A stretch of 64,000 nucleotides of DNA, from positions 2,127,558 through 2,191,557 of the forward strand of contig NZ_JH165159.1 in the NCBI RefSeq assembly GCF_000227765.1, written 5' to 3'. Below are positions 25,313 to 34,839 of this stretch, in pieces. The notes under the pieces were generated by a model, which was not told where the DNA came from, did no database searches, and worked only from the letters and a program-made list of their open reading frames with translations. Source of the stretch: Neisseria wadsworthii 9715 (GTDB lineage Bacteria; Pseudomonadota; Gammaproteobacteria; Burkholderiales; Neisseriaceae). The translations under genes were made by a program, and so were the position numbers. Within the stretch, counting starts at the first letter, position 1. Every line of letters begins with the position of its first letter.

Positions 25313-25347
25313 AATGCCTGTCTGAAACATTTTTCAGACAGGCATTT
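25313..25347. terminator. Inverted DUS pair between amiC and bioA
   Basis: A perfect stem of two DUS copies with a short loop ends 20 bp before bioA. It would end the tsaE-amiC transcript. Confidence 0.65.
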
Positions 25348-25367
25348 GCTATACAGACCTTGCTTTT

Positions 25368-26657
25368 ATGACACCCGAACACCTGCTCCACATAGACCGC
25401 GAACACATCTGGCATCCCTACACCGCCATGCCCAACACCCTGCCCGTGTATCCCGTTTCACACGCGCATGGCTGCACGCTCACGCTGGCCGACGGCACGC
25501 AGCTGATAGACGGCATGTCGTCATGGTGGGCCGCCATCCACGGCTACAACCATCCCCGCCTGAATGCCGCCGCATGCGCGCAACTGGAAAAAATGTCGCA
25601 TGTGATGTTCGGCGGGCTGACCCACGAACCTGCCGCGCGTCTGGCGGAAAAACTCGTTGCCCTGCTGCCGGAAAGTCTGAACACCATTTTCTTTGCCGAC
25701 AGCGGCTCCGTCGCCGTAGAAGTAGCCATGAAAATGGCATTGCAATACCAGCAGGCACAAGGCCTGTCTGAAAAACGCCGCTTCGCCGCTGTCCGCTCCG
25801 GCTACCACGGCGACACTTGGCACGCCATGTCGGTATGCGACCCCGTTACCGGCATGCACGGCCTGTTTGGCAGCAGCCTGCCCGTGCAATATTTCCTGCC
25901 CCAACCCGCTACCCGTTTTCACGAACCCTGGCAGCCGGAAAGCATGGCGCCTTTGCGCAGCCTGCTGGCCGAACATGCCGACACCATCGCCGCACTGATT
26001 TTAGAGCCCATCGTGCAAGGCGCCGGCGGCATGTATTTCTATCATCCCGAATACCTGCGCCAAGCGCGCCGCCTGTGCGACGAGCACGGCGTGTTGCTGA
26101 TATTCGACGAAATCGCCACCGGCTTCGGCCGCACCGGCAAACTGTTTGCCCTCGAACACGCCGCCACCGCGCCCGACATCATCACGCTCGGCAAAGGGCT
26201 GACCGGCGGCTACCTCACACTGTCCGCCACCGTTACCACCCGACAAGTGGCGCACACCATCAGCCAAAGCGCCTCATCCTGCCTGATGCACGGCCCCACT
26301 TTTATGGCCAACCCGCTGGCTTGTGCCATTGCCGCCGAAAGCATAGACCTGCTCATCGAAAGCGATTGGCAAAACCGCGTCAACACCATTGAGGCCTGTC
26401 TGAAAACCTTGCTCGCACCTGCGGCTCAGTGGCCTGTGGTAAATAACGTGCGTGTACTGGGCGCCATCGGCGTGATTGAACTCAACGAGCCGGTAAATAT
26501 GCGCACTCTGCAGCCCCGATTCGTTGCCAACGGCGTGTGGGTACGACCGTTTGGCAAGCTGGTTTACATCATGCCACCTTTCACCATCAGCCAAGAAGAG
26601 CTTGCCCGCTTGGCAGAAGGCTTGCTCAAATCATTGCGGCAGGAATACGGGATTTAG
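25368..26657 (+). CDS. bioA: Adenosylmethionine-8-amino-7-oxononanoate aminotransferase
   Basis: BioA converts KAPA to DAPA in biotin synthesis using SAM as amino donor. The 429-residue fold-type I PLP enzyme has [16 protein letters not shown] near the N-terminus (BioA-specific), [13 protein letters not shown], the PLP-binding [13 protein letters not shown] and the Schiff-base Lys in [24 protein letters not shown] follows. Two in-frame uptake sequences encode the GLSEK and ACLK stretches. bioF begins one base after the stop codon, so the two form an operon. Confidence 0.96.
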   Translation: MTPEHLLHIDREHIWHPYTAMPNTLPVYPVSHAHGCTLTLADGTQLIDGMSSWWAAIHGYNHPRLNAAACAQLEKMSHVMFGGLTHEPAARLAEKLVALLPESLNTIFFADSGSVAVEVAMKMALQYQQAQGLSEKRRFAAVRSGYHGDTWHAMSVCDPVTGMHGLFGSSLPVQYFLPQPATRFHEPWQPESMAPLRSLLAEHADTIAALILEPIVQGAGGMYFYHPEYLRQARRLCDEHGVLLIFDEIATGFGRTGKLFALEHAATAPDIITLGKGLTGGYLTLSATVTTRQVAHTISQSASSCLMHGPTFMANPLACAIAAESIDLLIESDWQNRVNTIEACLKTLLAPAAQWPVVNNVRVLGAIGVIELNEPVNMRTLQPRFVANGVWVRPFGKLVYIMPPFTISQEELARLAEGLLKSLRQEYGI

Positions 26658-26658
26658 C

Positions 26659-27777
26659 ATGCAGCATTTCCAGACCCGGCTCGAACAATTGGCGGCGCAA
26701 AACCAACTGCGCCGCCTTTCCCGCATTCCCGAGTGCCGCCTCAATTGCAGCAGCAACGATTATCTCGGTTTAAGCCGATCCGCCAAATTGCAGGCCGAGT
26801 TCCTCAACCGCTTTTCAGACAGGCATTTGCCTGCTTTCGGCAGCACCTCATCCCGCCTACTTTCCGGCAATTCCGAATATCATGAAGCGCTCGAAGCCAC
26901 GCTGCAACAAGCCTACGGCCGCCCCGCCCTGCTCTTCAACAGCGGCTACCACGCCAACATCGGCATCCTGCCCGCCATTGCCGACAAAAACACCTTGATT
27001 TTGGCCGACAAACTGGTACACGCCAGCCTGATAGACGGCATCCGCTTATCCGGTGCACCCTACAAACGCTTCCGCCATAACGACACCGCCCAACTCGCCC
27101 GCCTGCTAAACGAACATGCCGCCCAATACCGCCATGTCATCATCGTTACCGAAAGCATTTTCAGTATGGACGGCGACTTGGCCCCGCTCGCCGAACTCGT
27201 CAATCTTAAAAACCGACACCCCAACATATTGATTTATTTGGACGAAGCCCATGCCGTGGGTGTGTATGGCACAGGAGGATTGGGGCTGGCAGAGCACGAT
27301 GCCTGTCTGAAAAGCATAGATATTTTGGTCGGCACATTCGGCAAAGCCGCCTCCTCCGTCGGCGCATATGCTATTTGCAACGATACTTTAAAAGCCTACC
27401 TCATCAACACCATGCGCCCGCTGATTTTCAGTACCGCCTTGCCCCCCCTCAACGCAGCCTGGTCGGATTTCGTGTTCCAAAAATTCCCTTTCTGGCAGGC
27501 AAAACGAGAACATCTCAACCACATCTCAATCAAATTAAGAACCGCCATCCAGCAACGCGGCCTGCCCATGCCGAGCCAAAGCAACGTCGTGCCCTACATA
27601 ACCGGCAGCAACCAAAAAGCCGAACAGCTCGCAGCAGAGCTGCAACAGCAAGGTTGCTACGTTCTACCCATCCGCCCGCCCACAGTCCCCCGCAACACCG
27701 CCCGCCTGCGCTTTTCATTAACTGCCGATATGCAGGAAAGCGATATCGACTGGCTAATTTCTTTATTGCCTGTCTGA
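26659..27777 (+). CDS. bioF: 8-amino-7-oxononanoate synthase
   Basis: BioF condenses pimeloyl-ACP (or CoA) with L-alanine to KAPA, the step before BioA. The 372-residue PLP enzyme shows CSSNDYLGLS, the GSTSSRLLSGN substrate loop, DEAHAVGVYGTGGLG and the Schiff-base Lys in VGTFGKAASSVGAY. The ATG at 26659 follows the bioA stop by one base and gives the standard start MQHFQTRLEQLAAQ. The frame is open further upstream inside bioA but is not conserved there. An in-frame DUS lies near 26815. Gap 27778-28078 downstream is AT-rich and has no gene. Confidence 0.95.
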   Translation: MQHFQTRLEQLAAQNQLRRLSRIPECRLNCSSNDYLGLSRSAKLQAEFLNRFSDRHLPAFGSTSSRLLSGNSEYHEALEATLQQAYGRPALLFNSGYHANIGILPAIADKNTLILADKLVHASLIDGIRLSGAPYKRFRHNDTAQLARLLNEHAAQYRHVIIVTESIFSMDGDLAPLAELVNLKNRHPNILIYLDEAHAVGVYGTGGLGLAEHDACLKSIDILVGTFGKAASSVGAYAICNDTLKAYLINTMRPLIFSTALPPLNAAWSDFVFQKFPFWQAKREHLNHISIKLRTAIQQRGLPMPSQSNVVPYITGSNQKAEQLAAELQQQGCYVLPIRPPTVPRNTARLRFSLTADMQESDIDWLISLLPV

Positions 27778-28078
27778 AAACAAAATTAAACAAAACAATT
27801 ACATAACTGATAATCCACACCCTAACTGACAAGTTTCAGCACAGCCGCACAAAGAAATAAGCCTCTTTCAAATAACAAATCCTTGATATAAAAATGCTTA
27901 CGATTGCTTATTTAAAATAAATAAATTGCAAATTTACCCTTTATTACAGAAATCAGCTTGCAGATTGAATCGGCTTATGGCACTTTGAATACATCAATGC
28001 AAAGCAGCAAGCTATAGGAACGCATTGATTATAAAATAGATTAATTTAATTCATAAAAACTACATAAGGAGCAAAACT

Positions 28079-29224
28079 ATGGCAACACAATTCTTCATGC
28101 CCGTACAAAACATTTTGGGCGCCGGCGCCTTAGCTGAAGCAATGGACGTTATTGCTGCTCTCGGTTTGAAAAAAGCCCTGATTATTACCGATGCCGGCTT
28201 AAGCAAACTCGGCGTTGCAGAGCAAATCGGCAGCCTGTTGAAAGGCAAAGGTATCGACTATGCCGTGTTCGACAAAGCACAGCCCAACCCGACCGTATCC
28301 AATGTAAATGCCGGCTTGGAGCAGCTGAAAAACTCAGGTGCTGAATTTATCGTTTCTTTGGGCGGCGGTTCATCACACGACTGTGCCAAAGCCGTTGCCA
28401 TCGTAGCGGCAAACGGCGGCAAAATCGAAGATTACGAAGGTTTGAATAAAGCCAAAAAACCCCAGTTACCCTTGATTTCCATCAACACCACCGCAGGCAC
28501 AGCATCCGAGATGACCCGCTTTGCCGTAATTACCGATGAATCGCGCCATGTGAAAATGGCCATCGTTGATAAAAACGTTACACCCCTGCTATCGGTGAAC
28601 GACCCTTCTCTGATGGAAAACATGCCTGCGCCGCTTACCGCCGCCACCGGTATGGACGCGTTAACGCACGCAGTGGAAGCCTACGTTTCAACCGGCGCTT
28701 CCCCCATTACCGATGCCTGTGCGGTGAAAGCCATTGAGCTGATTGCCCGCTACCTGCCCACAGCAGTACACGAGCCGAAAAACAAAGAAGCGCGCGAACA
28801 AATGGCTTATGCGCAATTCTTGGCCGGCATGGCGTTTAACAATGCTTCATTGGGCTATGTACACGCCATGGCCCACCAGCTGGGCGGTTTCTACGACCTG
28901 CCTCACGGCGTCTGCAACGCCCTGCTGTTGCCGCATGTAGAGCGCTTCAACCAGCAAGCAGCCAAAGAGCGTTTGGATGAAATCGGCCAAATCCTAACCA
29001 AAAACAACAAAGACCTCGCAGGTTTGGATGTCATTGACGCCATTACCAAACTGGCAGGCATCGTAGGCATCCCCAAATCATTGAAAGAATTGGGTGTGAA
29101 AGAGGAAGACTTCGATGTGTTGGCCGACAACGCCTTGAAAGACGTGTGCGGTTTTACCAACCCGATTCAAGCCGACAAACAGCAAATCATCGGCATCTTC
29201 AAAGCCGCCTTTGATCCTGCATAA
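28079..29224 (+). CDS. Iron-containing alcohol dehydrogenase (group III)
   Basis: The 381-residue protein resembles Zymomonas AdhB-type enzymes, which interconvert ethanol and acetaldehyde with NAD. The dinucleotide-binding [11 protein letters not shown] is present, followed by [18 protein letters not shown]. Iron ligands lie in [12 protein letters not shown] (Asp and His) and [16 protein letters not shown] (two His). The start has a strong AAGGAG ribosome-binding site. A terminator hairpin follows, so it is monocistronic. Other primary alcohols or butanol are possible substrates. Confidence 0.9.
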   Translation: MATQFFMPVQNILGAGALAEAMDVIAALGLKKALIITDAGLSKLGVAEQIGSLLKGKGIDYAVFDKAQPNPTVSNVNAGLEQLKNSGAEFIVSLGGGSSHDCAKAVAIVAANGGKIEDYEGLNKAKKPQLPLISINTTAGTASEMTRFAVITDESRHVKMAIVDKNVTPLLSVNDPSLMENMPAPLTAATGMDALTHAVEAYVSTGASPITDACAVKAIELIARYLPTAVHEPKNKEAREQMAYAQFLAGMAFNNASLGYVHAMAHQLGGFYDLPHGVCNALLLPHVERFNQQAAKERLDEIGQILTKNNKDLAGLDVIDAITKLAGIVGIPKSLKELGVKEEDFDVLADNALKDVCGFTNPIQADKQQIIGIFKAAFDPA

Positions 29225-29273
29225 GGCTTTAAGCGGGTTTTACCCGAAAAAAAACCTTAACTCCTAACTTTTA

Positions 29274-29308
29274 CCTGCCAAATACTTATAAATTTGGCAG
29301 GCTTTTTA
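29274..29308 (+). terminator. Intrinsic terminator after the alcohol dehydrogenase
   Basis: CCTGCCAAAT-N8-ATTTGGCAGG followed by CTTTTTATT, 50 bp after the stop codon. Confidence 0.75.
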
Positions 29309-29324
29309 TTGACAACACAACAAA

Positions 29325-29360
29325 TAATGCCTGTCTGAAAACTTTCAGACAGGCATTATT
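29325..29360. terminator. Inverted DUS pair
   Basis: Perfect DUS arms extended by ATAATG/CATTAT with a loop of about 4 nt, between the convergent adh and slyD genes. Confidence 0.6.
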
Positions 29361-29423
29361 CAAACTTAAATATCCGTTCAATCAAAAAGCATTCCAACGC
29401 GCTAACATTAAACGGTTTATCAA

Positions 29424-29900
29424 TTAATGGTGATGGCCATGTTCGCCATGCACGTGGCCATGATCGATTTCTTCGGCGGTAGCCGGGCGAACATCCTCAA
29501 CCGTCGCCTTAAAGCGGATTTTCATACCCGCCAAAGGATGGTTTCCATCCATTACTACTTTACCGTCCGCCACATCCGTTACACGGAACACAATCACACC
29601 GAATTCCGGATCATCCGCTTCAAACATCATGCCTACTTCAGGTTTAGTAGGAAGCACATCGGCATGCTCAATACGAACCAGTTGAGCATCTTGCTCGCCA
29701 AACGCATCATCCGGCTGCATGACCACATCTACCGTATCACCTACTTTTTTCTCGTGCAGCGCTTCTTCCACCAAAGGGAAAATACCATCATATCCACCGT
29801 GCAAATAAGCAATCGGCTCTTCGGTTTTATCAATTAATTGGTCGTTGGCATCAAACATCTCATAATGCAGCGTTACCACAGTGTCTTTTACAATACTCAT
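29424..29900 (-). CDS. slyD: FKBP-type peptidyl-prolyl isomerase SlyD
   Basis: The 158-residue cytosolic chaperone/isomerase has an FKBP core interrupted by the IF (insert-in-flap) domain (about residues 70-120). Motifs include VTLHYEMFDANDQLID and GYDGIFPLVEEAL in the FKBP core. The IF domain is followed by DGNHPLAGMKIRF. The C-terminus DHGHVHGEHGHHH is a short His-rich metal-binding tail of the kind that binds nickel in E. coli SlyD, though shorter. Length is typical of the neisserial protein. Confidence 0.93.
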   Translation of the reverse strand: MSIVKDTVVTLHYEMFDANDQLIDKTEEPIAYLHGGYDGIFPLVEEALHEKKVGDTVDVVMQPDDAFGEQDAQLVRIEHADVLPTKPEVGMMFEADDPEFGVIVFRVTDVADGKVVMDGNHPLAGMKIRFKATVEDVRPATAEEIDHGHVHGEHGHHH

Positions 29901-30346
29901 CTGTATATTCCCTCGGTATTAATTTAGGTTTGAGCGCGCATTGTAACACACCCCACCCAATAAACACGATGTCATATAAAGCAAAGCTTTTTCAGTAATT
30001 TGTTATATTCCGTATTAGTATCCAAATGAAGATTCAACCAAAATTAAGGGCTACTTAACAGCAAAAAACAAGATACTATTAAAAACCCATAATATTCCTA
30101 TATTATTGCATTTGTTATGCTATAAATTGCTGTTGCCAATCAACAACACAATCTATGAAAAGACCGCTTTTTTATTTCATGACAGCATAATTTTACACTT
30201 CACCACAACAAAATAAACTATTGAAATTAATCGATAAAAAAATATCAATTCTGTAAATCTGAAATTATTTCACTAAAACAGGGAACTCTTGAGGTGTTAT
30301 TACTGACTAATCAGCCATAATCCCAAATTAAGCATGTTCCTTTGAA

Positions 30347-30379
30347 CTGATTGCATTGCAATCAGCGCTCGTGCATAAT
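30347..30379 (+). promoter_or_regulatory. Promoter with overlapping palindrome upstream of the Ala-rich lipoprotein
   Basis: TTGCAT (30351-30356), 17 nt, CATAAT (30374-30379) predicts a leader of about 107 nt. A perfect inverted repeat CTGATTG-N5-CAATCAG (30347-30365) covers the -35 box and could be an operator. The rest of the 590-bp gap 29901-30492 is AT-rich with no gene seen. Confidence 0.5.
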
Positions 30380-30492
30380 TACGGAAAATTCAGTAATGAA
30401 TTTGTAATCAAATTTAGTTAGACATTTAATATGTTTAACCTTTTGATGGTTTTAACTCCCTTAATTGATCAAATAAGAGAAGGTACATTAAA

Positions 30493-30819
30493 ATGAAAAA
30501 AACTTTGTTTGCTGCTGCCCTGATGTCTTTGGCTTTGGCTGCCTGCGATAACAAACCAGCTGCCCAATCAGCAAGTGAAGCTGCCGCTTCTGCCGCTTCT
30601 GTTGCTGAAAATGCTGCCGCTTCTGCTGCTTCTGCTGCCAATGTAGCTGCTTCTGAAGCTCAAGCAGCTACTTCTACCGCTGCTTCTAACGTTGATGCTG
30701 CCGCTTCTAAAGTTGAAGCTGCTGCTGATGCTGCCGCTTCTAAAGTTGAAGCCGCTGCTGATGCTGCCGCTTCTAAAGTTGAAGCCGCTGCTGCTTCTGT
30801 TGCTTCAGCTACTAAATAA
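30493..30819 (+). CDS. Alanine-rich repeat lipoprotein
   Basis: The 108-residue product has a lipoprotein signal MKKTLFAAALMSLALAACDN with lipobox LAAC (Cys18). The mature chain is almost only Ala, Ser, Val, Glu, Lys and Asp and should form a long amphipathic helix or coiled coil. It ends in tandem 11-residue units KVEAAADAAAS encoded by 33-bp DNA repeats (about 30709-30792). Such Ala-rich helical lipoproteins resemble Lpp-like spacers; the C-terminus is ATK, with a terminal lysine as in Lpp. RBS AGAGAAGG. Function unknown; repeat number could vary between strains. Confidence 0.82.
   Translation: MKKTLFAAALMSLALAACDNKPAAQSASEAAASAASVAENAAASAASAANVAASEAQAATSTAASNVDAAASKVEAAADAAASKVEAAADAAASKVEAAAASVASATK
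30709..30792 (+). repeat. 33-bp tandem repeats in the lipoprotein gene
   Basis: About two and a half units of AAAGTTGAAGC(T/C)GC(T/C) plus TGCTGATGCTGCCGCTTCT. The last two units are nearly identical. Unit length is a multiple of three, so slippage preserves frame. Confidence 0.75.
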
Positions 30820-30861
30820 GCAAGCGCATATTATTCTCTAAGTTCTATAAGAATAAACAAA

Positions 30862-30893
30862 AATGGAATGCTTTAAAAAGCATTCCGTTTTTG
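30862..30893 (+). terminator. Intrinsic terminator after the lipoprotein gene
   Basis: GGAATGCTTT-AA-AAAGCATTCC followed by GTTTTTGTTTTC. Confidence 0.8.
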
Positions 30894-30986
30894 TTTTCAA
30901 ACAGGCATTCAATTCATTCAGCCGAAAACTCAATATTCCCTCCCAAGCAGCAAAGCAAGACCGTAGTACATCAAGCCTTTTTAGCC

Positions 30987-31140
30987 ATAACAAATAAGCT
31001 TAACTTTGCTACGGCGTTGCTACACCTTAGCTCAAAGAGAACGATTTTGTAAGCTGCTGAAGCAGCAACAAAATCAGTCCTGTACTACTTGTACCGTCTA
31101 CGGCTTGCTGCCTTGTATCAAAGTTAAGTTTATTTGCTAT
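30987..31140. mobile_element. Miniature inverted-repeat element (family A, 154 bp)
   Basis: Terminal inverted repeats of 22 bp (30987-31008 and 31119-31140) match at 20 positions; the left one begins ATAACAAATAAGCTTAAC. The interior holds TACGGCGTTGC, TTAGCTCAAAGAGAACGATT, a CTGCTGAAGCAG palindrome and GTACTACTTGTACCGTCTAC. Its layout recalls a repeat dispersed in many Neisseria genomes (from memory). No coding capacity. It fills most of the 370-bp gap between the lipoprotein and the FAD-linked oxidase. Confidence 0.75.
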
Positions 31141-31191
31141 GCTAAAATGCCTGTCTGAAAAACTTGAACTTTCAACCCTCTATCCATTAAT

Positions 31192-32595
31192 ATGACGGTT
31201 TTATCTCCCAGAACACACTCCATGCCCGTCAGCAACCCTTTCTCTGCTCTTAAAAACCTGCTGGACGCATCTGAAATAGTAACCGACCCCATTCCCCTGC
31301 TCACAGACCAGCGTGGCCGCTACACCGGTTCGGCCGATATCGTGTTGCAACCCAAAAGCATTGAAAACGTGCAAAAAATCATGCGCTTTTGTTTTGAGCA
31401 CAGAATTCCCGTTACCCCGCAAGGCGGTAATACAGGATTATGCGGCGCAGCGGTTCCGAATGGCGGTGTACTTTTGAATTTAAGCAAACTTAACCGCATC
31501 CGCAATATCAACCTTGCCGACAACAGCATAACCGTTGACGCGGGCTGCATTTTGAAAAATGTGCAACAAGCCGCCGAACAAGCGGATCGGTTTTTTCCAT
31601 TAAGCCTAGCGAGCGAAGGCTCCTGCCAAATCGGTGGCAATATTGCTTGCAATGCAGGCGGACTCAATGTTTTACGCTACGGCGCCATGCGTGATCTGGT
31701 TATCGGTTTGGAAGTAGTGCTACCTGATGGTGAATCCATTGAGCACCTTACCCCTTTACACAAAAACACCACCGGCTATGATTTGCGCCATTTATTTATC
31801 GGTAGCGAAGGCACATTAGGCATTATTACTGGCGCCACGCTCAAGCTGTTTGCACGCCATCAAAGCAAATCTACTGCTTGGGTGGGCACACCCGATATAG
31901 AATCCGCCGTACATCTTCTTTCTCTTGTGCAAGCCAGCTTTGCCGAACGTTTAATCAGCTACGAACTCATCAGCGATTTTGCATTAACATTGTCTTCCGA
32001 ATTCAGCAAACTCAGCCCGCCTACCCAAGCGCCTTGGCATGTGTTAATTGAATTGGGCGATTCCCTACCCCATCAGAATTTGGACGACATCCTGGCCGAA
32101 TTTCTTTATGAACAAGGCTTTGAGAACGCTGTATTGGCGCATTCCGAAGCAGAGCGTATGGATTTATGGATTTTGCGTGAAAATATTTCTGCATCTCAGC
32201 GCAAGCTCGGCGCCAGCATCAAGCACGATATTGCTCTGCCGATTAAACATACTGCCGAATTTATCAAACGTTGCGCTACCGCTTTAAAAACGGCTTACCC
32301 CGAAATCCAAATCGTCGTATTCGGCCATCTAGGCGACGGCAGCCTGCATTACAACACTTTCCTGCCGCAGGTTTTAAGTAACGAAGTATACCGATACGAA
32401 GATGCCATTAATACCATTGTTTACAATCATGTAATTGATTTAGAAGGAACCATTGCCGCAGAACACGGCATCGGTCAAGTAAAAAACCAATGGCTGCCAC
32501 AAGTACGCTCTAAGGCTGAAATTGATTTGATGCGCGCCATAAAGGCCCAGCTTGACCCTCACAACATCCTTAATCCAGGAAAACTGCTTCCCTAA
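31192..32595 (+). CDS. FAD-linked oxidase (GlcD / D-2-hydroxyacid dehydrogenase family)
   Basis: The 467-residue flavoenzyme belongs to the VAO/PCMH superfamily. The FAD-binding PP-loop region reads VTPQGGNTGLCGAAVP, followed by SEGSCQIGGNIACNAGGLNVLRYG. The C-terminal cap ends with AAEHGIGQVKNQWLPQVRS, and HLGDGSLHYN carries metal- or substrate-binding His residues. This pattern is shared by D-lactate, D-2-hydroxyglutarate and glycolate dehydrogenases, so the substrate is not resolved. An alternative start lies 10 codons in (31222, MPVSNPFSALKNLL). No glcE or glcF neighbours, so a stand-alone D2HGDH-like enzyme is plausible. Confidence 0.86.
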   Translation: MTVLSPRTHSMPVSNPFSALKNLLDASEIVTDPIPLLTDQRGRYTGSADIVLQPKSIENVQKIMRFCFEHRIPVTPQGGNTGLCGAAVPNGGVLLNLSKLNRIRNINLADNSITVDAGCILKNVQQAAEQADRFFPLSLASEGSCQIGGNIACNAGGLNVLRYGAMRDLVIGLEVVLPDGESIEHLTPLHKNTTGYDLRHLFIGSEGTLGIITGATLKLFARHQSKSTAWVGTPDIESAVHLLSLVQASFAERLISYELISDFALTLSSEFSKLSPPTQAPWHVLIELGDSLPHQNLDDILAEFLYEQGFENAVLAHSEAERMDLWILRENISASQRKLGASIKHDIALPIKHTAEFIKRCATALKTAYPEIQIVVFGHLGDGSLHYNTFLPQVLSNEVYRYEDAINTIVYNHVIDLEGTIAAEHGIGQVKNQWLPQVRSKAEIDLMRAIKAQLDPHNILNPGKLLP

Positions 32596-32617
32596 TTTTC
32601 AGACAGGCATTAAGAAA

Positions 32618-33562
32618 ATGTTTAAAAAACTCACTCTTTTCTGCACCTTACTGGCAGGTAGCGCGTTAGCTTCTGCTTTCAACTGGCACACGCCCGAAAT
32701 AACCAGCCGCTTATGGAAAATCAGTAAAACCGGACAACCTGATTCTTATCTGGTCGGCACTTTCCATATCGGCACAGCCCAACACAGCACACTACCGCCC
32801 AAACTCGACAATATCGTCAAACAAAGCGATTTATTCATTTCCGAAGTGATCGTCCCCATCAAACCCAATCGGACGCTCACTAAAGACATTCAAGCCATGC
32901 AGAAGCAAATGTTTGACTTCAGCGGCAACACACTCAGCCAAAAAATCGGCAACCAGCGGGTTCAACTGCTGACACAACGCTTAAACAGCGCACCCAAACT
33001 CAGCGCGTTCACCCAAAATATCGAAAGAGCCGAACCGTGGGCCGCCATGATGATGGATATGAATATCCGCCCTCAAGGCTATGAATCCGAATACGGCGTA
33101 GATTATCTGCTGAGTCAAGCCGCAATCCGCCACAACATCAAACGCGACAGCTTGGAGCGCTATACAGAGCTTCCCTACCATTTCAAAAAATTGCCCTTAT
33201 CCCGCATCATCGAGCAGATGGATTTTTCGGAGCGCTATAAAAAAGAAAGCCACGACATACTGATCAAAATGTCCGGCTTATATTACGATAAAAAGTATAC
33301 TGAACTATTCCGCTTCAATGCCGATTACAACCGCTACAACCATATTCCCGATTTTCCCAAAGAAAGCATCCGCTTTTGGCAAAGCTGGCTGGAGCAGGAT
33401 TTGCTCGTTTCCCGTAACCAAAAATGGATGCCCAAACTCTTACAGGTATTGCCCAATCAAAAAACCTTGGTTGCCGTGGGCGCAGCGCATCTGGTCGACG
33501 ACAGCGGCCTGATTCTCCAACTCCGCCAACACGGTTACACGGTAGAACCTATCGCAGAATAA
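32618..33562 (+). CDS. TraB/GumN-family protein with signal peptide
   Basis: The 314-residue exported protein starts [20 protein letters not shown], a Sec signal peptide. The frame is open to 32552, but that part overlaps the preceding gene and a DUS. The TraB/GumN (PrgY-like) hallmarks are the GxxH motif in YLVGTFHIG near the N-terminus and the C-terminal [15 protein letters not shown] with a second GxxH. These are thought to form a metal-dependent hydrolase related to Tiki proteases. Substrate in bacteria is unknown. rnhA begins 13 bp later, probably in the same transcript. Confidence 0.86.
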   Translation: MFKKLTLFCTLLAGSALASAFNWHTPEITSRLWKISKTGQPDSYLVGTFHIGTAQHSTLPPKLDNIVKQSDLFISEVIVPIKPNRTLTKDIQAMQKQMFDFSGNTLSQKIGNQRVQLLTQRLNSAPKLSAFTQNIERAEPWAAMMMDMNIRPQGYESEYGVDYLLSQAAIRHNIKRDSLERYTELPYHFKKLPLSRIIEQMDFSERYKKESHDILIKMSGLYYDKKYTELFRFNADYNRYNHIPDFPKESIRFWQSWLEQDLLVSRNQKWMPKLLQVLPNQKTLVAVGAAHLVDDSGLILQLRQHGYTVEPIAE

Positions 33563-33575
33563 CCCGAAGTACACC

Positions 33576-34016
33576 ATGGATAAAACCGTATACCTCTATA
33601 CAGACGGCGCTTGCAAAGGCAACCCCGGCGCAGGCGGCTGGGGCGTATTATTGCGCTACGGCAGCCACGAGAAAGAACTGTTTGGCGGCGCAGCTGAAAC
33701 CACCAACAACCGTATGGAGCTTACCGCCGTTATCGAAGGGCTTAAAACCCTCAAACGACGTTGCCGCGTAGTCATCTGCACTGATTCGCAATATGTCAAA
33801 AACGGCATGGAAAACTGGATACACGGCTGGAAAAAAAACGGCTGGAAAACCTCTGCCAAAAAACCGGTTAAAAACGAAGACTTATGGCGCGAGCTTGATT
33901 CATTGATCGGCGGGCACGAAGTATCATGGCAATGGATTAAAGGCCATACAGGACATCCTGAAAATGAACGTGCCGATGAACTGGCCAATAAAGGAGCGGC
34001 GCAGTTTTTAAGCTGA
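33576..34016 (+). CDS. rnhA: Ribonuclease HI
   Basis: RNase HI removes the RNA strand of RNA-DNA hybrids. The 146-residue protein has the full catalytic set: Asp10 in [11 protein letters not shown], Glu48 in NNRMELTAV, the Asp in ICTDSQYV and a C-terminal Asp in NERADELAN. The basic protrusion [22 protein letters not shown] is of the E. coli type. It follows the TraB/GumN gene by 13 bp and is closed by an inverted DUS pair. Confidence 0.96.
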   Translation: MDKTVYLYTDGACKGNPGAGGWGVLLRYGSHEKELFGGAAETTNNRMELTAVIEGLKTLKRRCRVVICTDSQYVKNGMENWIHGWKKNGWKTSAKKPVKNEDLWRELDSLIGGHEVSWQWIKGHTGHPENERADELANKGAAQFLS

Positions 34017-34025
34017 ATACATAAA

Positions 34026-34080
34026 TAATGCCTGTCTGAAAGCGAACTTCTTAAGAAGCCAAAACTTTCAGACAGGCATT
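34026..34080. terminator. Inverted DUS pair between rnhA and clpP
   Basis: Two perfect DUS copies, 24 nt apart with an inner CTTCTTAAGAAG palindrome, between convergent genes. Confidence 0.65.
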
Positions 34081-34107
34081 GCTTTTGAGAGCTAGGCGCT
34101 TTAACAC

Positions 34108-34749
34108 CTATTGATTCGCAATCGCCTTAACCGCATCCTCACGGTTCTCAATCACCTGATCAATCAAACCGTATTCTTTAGCTGCTTCAGCCGACATAAA
34201 ATTATCACGGTCAGTATCGCGCTCCACTTTTTCCAAAGGTTGGCCGGTATGCTTCGCCAAGAAATAATTCAGTTTTTCCTTAATTTTAATCAGCTCGCGC
34301 GCATGAATTTCAATATCGGAAGCCTGACCGCCCAAGCCGCCACTAATCAGCGGCTGATGAATCATAATCCGGCTGTTGGGCAATGCAAAGCGCTTTCCTT
34401 TAGTGCCGGCCGACAGCAAAAACGCACCCATACTGGCCGCTTGTCCCAAGCAAAGAGTCGACACATCAGGCTTAACAAAATTCATGGTATCAAAAATCGA
34501 CATTCCCGCTGTAACCGATCCACCGGGCGAATTGATATAGAAATAGATGTCTTTATCCGGATTTTCGCTTTCCAAAAACAACATCTGAGCAACCACCAGA
34601 TTGGCGGTGTGGTCATTAACAGGGCCTACCAAAAAAACAATGCGCTCTTTAAGCAAGCGTGAATAAATATCAAAAGCGCGCTCACCTCGACCGCTTTGTT
34701 CAATCACGGTAGGAATCAGGGTATTGGCTGTAATTTCGGGAATCATCAC
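34108..34749 (-). CDS. clpP: ATP-dependent Clp protease proteolytic subunit
   Basis: ClpP forms the tetradecameric serine protease chamber used by ClpX and ClpA. In this 213-residue protein the catalytic Ser106 lies in GQAASMGAF and His131 in RIMIHQPL. The third triad residue Asp is in [26 protein letters not shown] is the conserved substrate-binding strand. It follows tig by about 90 bp on the same strand, the usual tig-clpP order; clpX is not next to it in this window. Confidence 0.97.
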   Translation of the reverse strand: MMIPEITANTLIPTVIEQSGRGERAFDIYSRLLKERIVFLVGPVNDHTANLVVAQMLFLESENPDKDIYFYINSPGGSVTAGMSIFDTMNFVKPDVSTLCLGQAASMGAFLLSAGTKGKRFALPNSRIMIHQPLISGGLGGQASDIEIHARELIKIKEKLNYFLAKHTGQPLEKVERDTDRDNFMSAEAAKEYGLIDQVIENREDAVKAIANQ

Positions 34750-34839
34750 AACTCCTTATTTAAAAATCGGAAAGCACCAAAGCGTTGCCACTTCGGTGCT
34801 TTGCATTATTTCGGCACCGCTTGCGCGGCATAATCGGCC

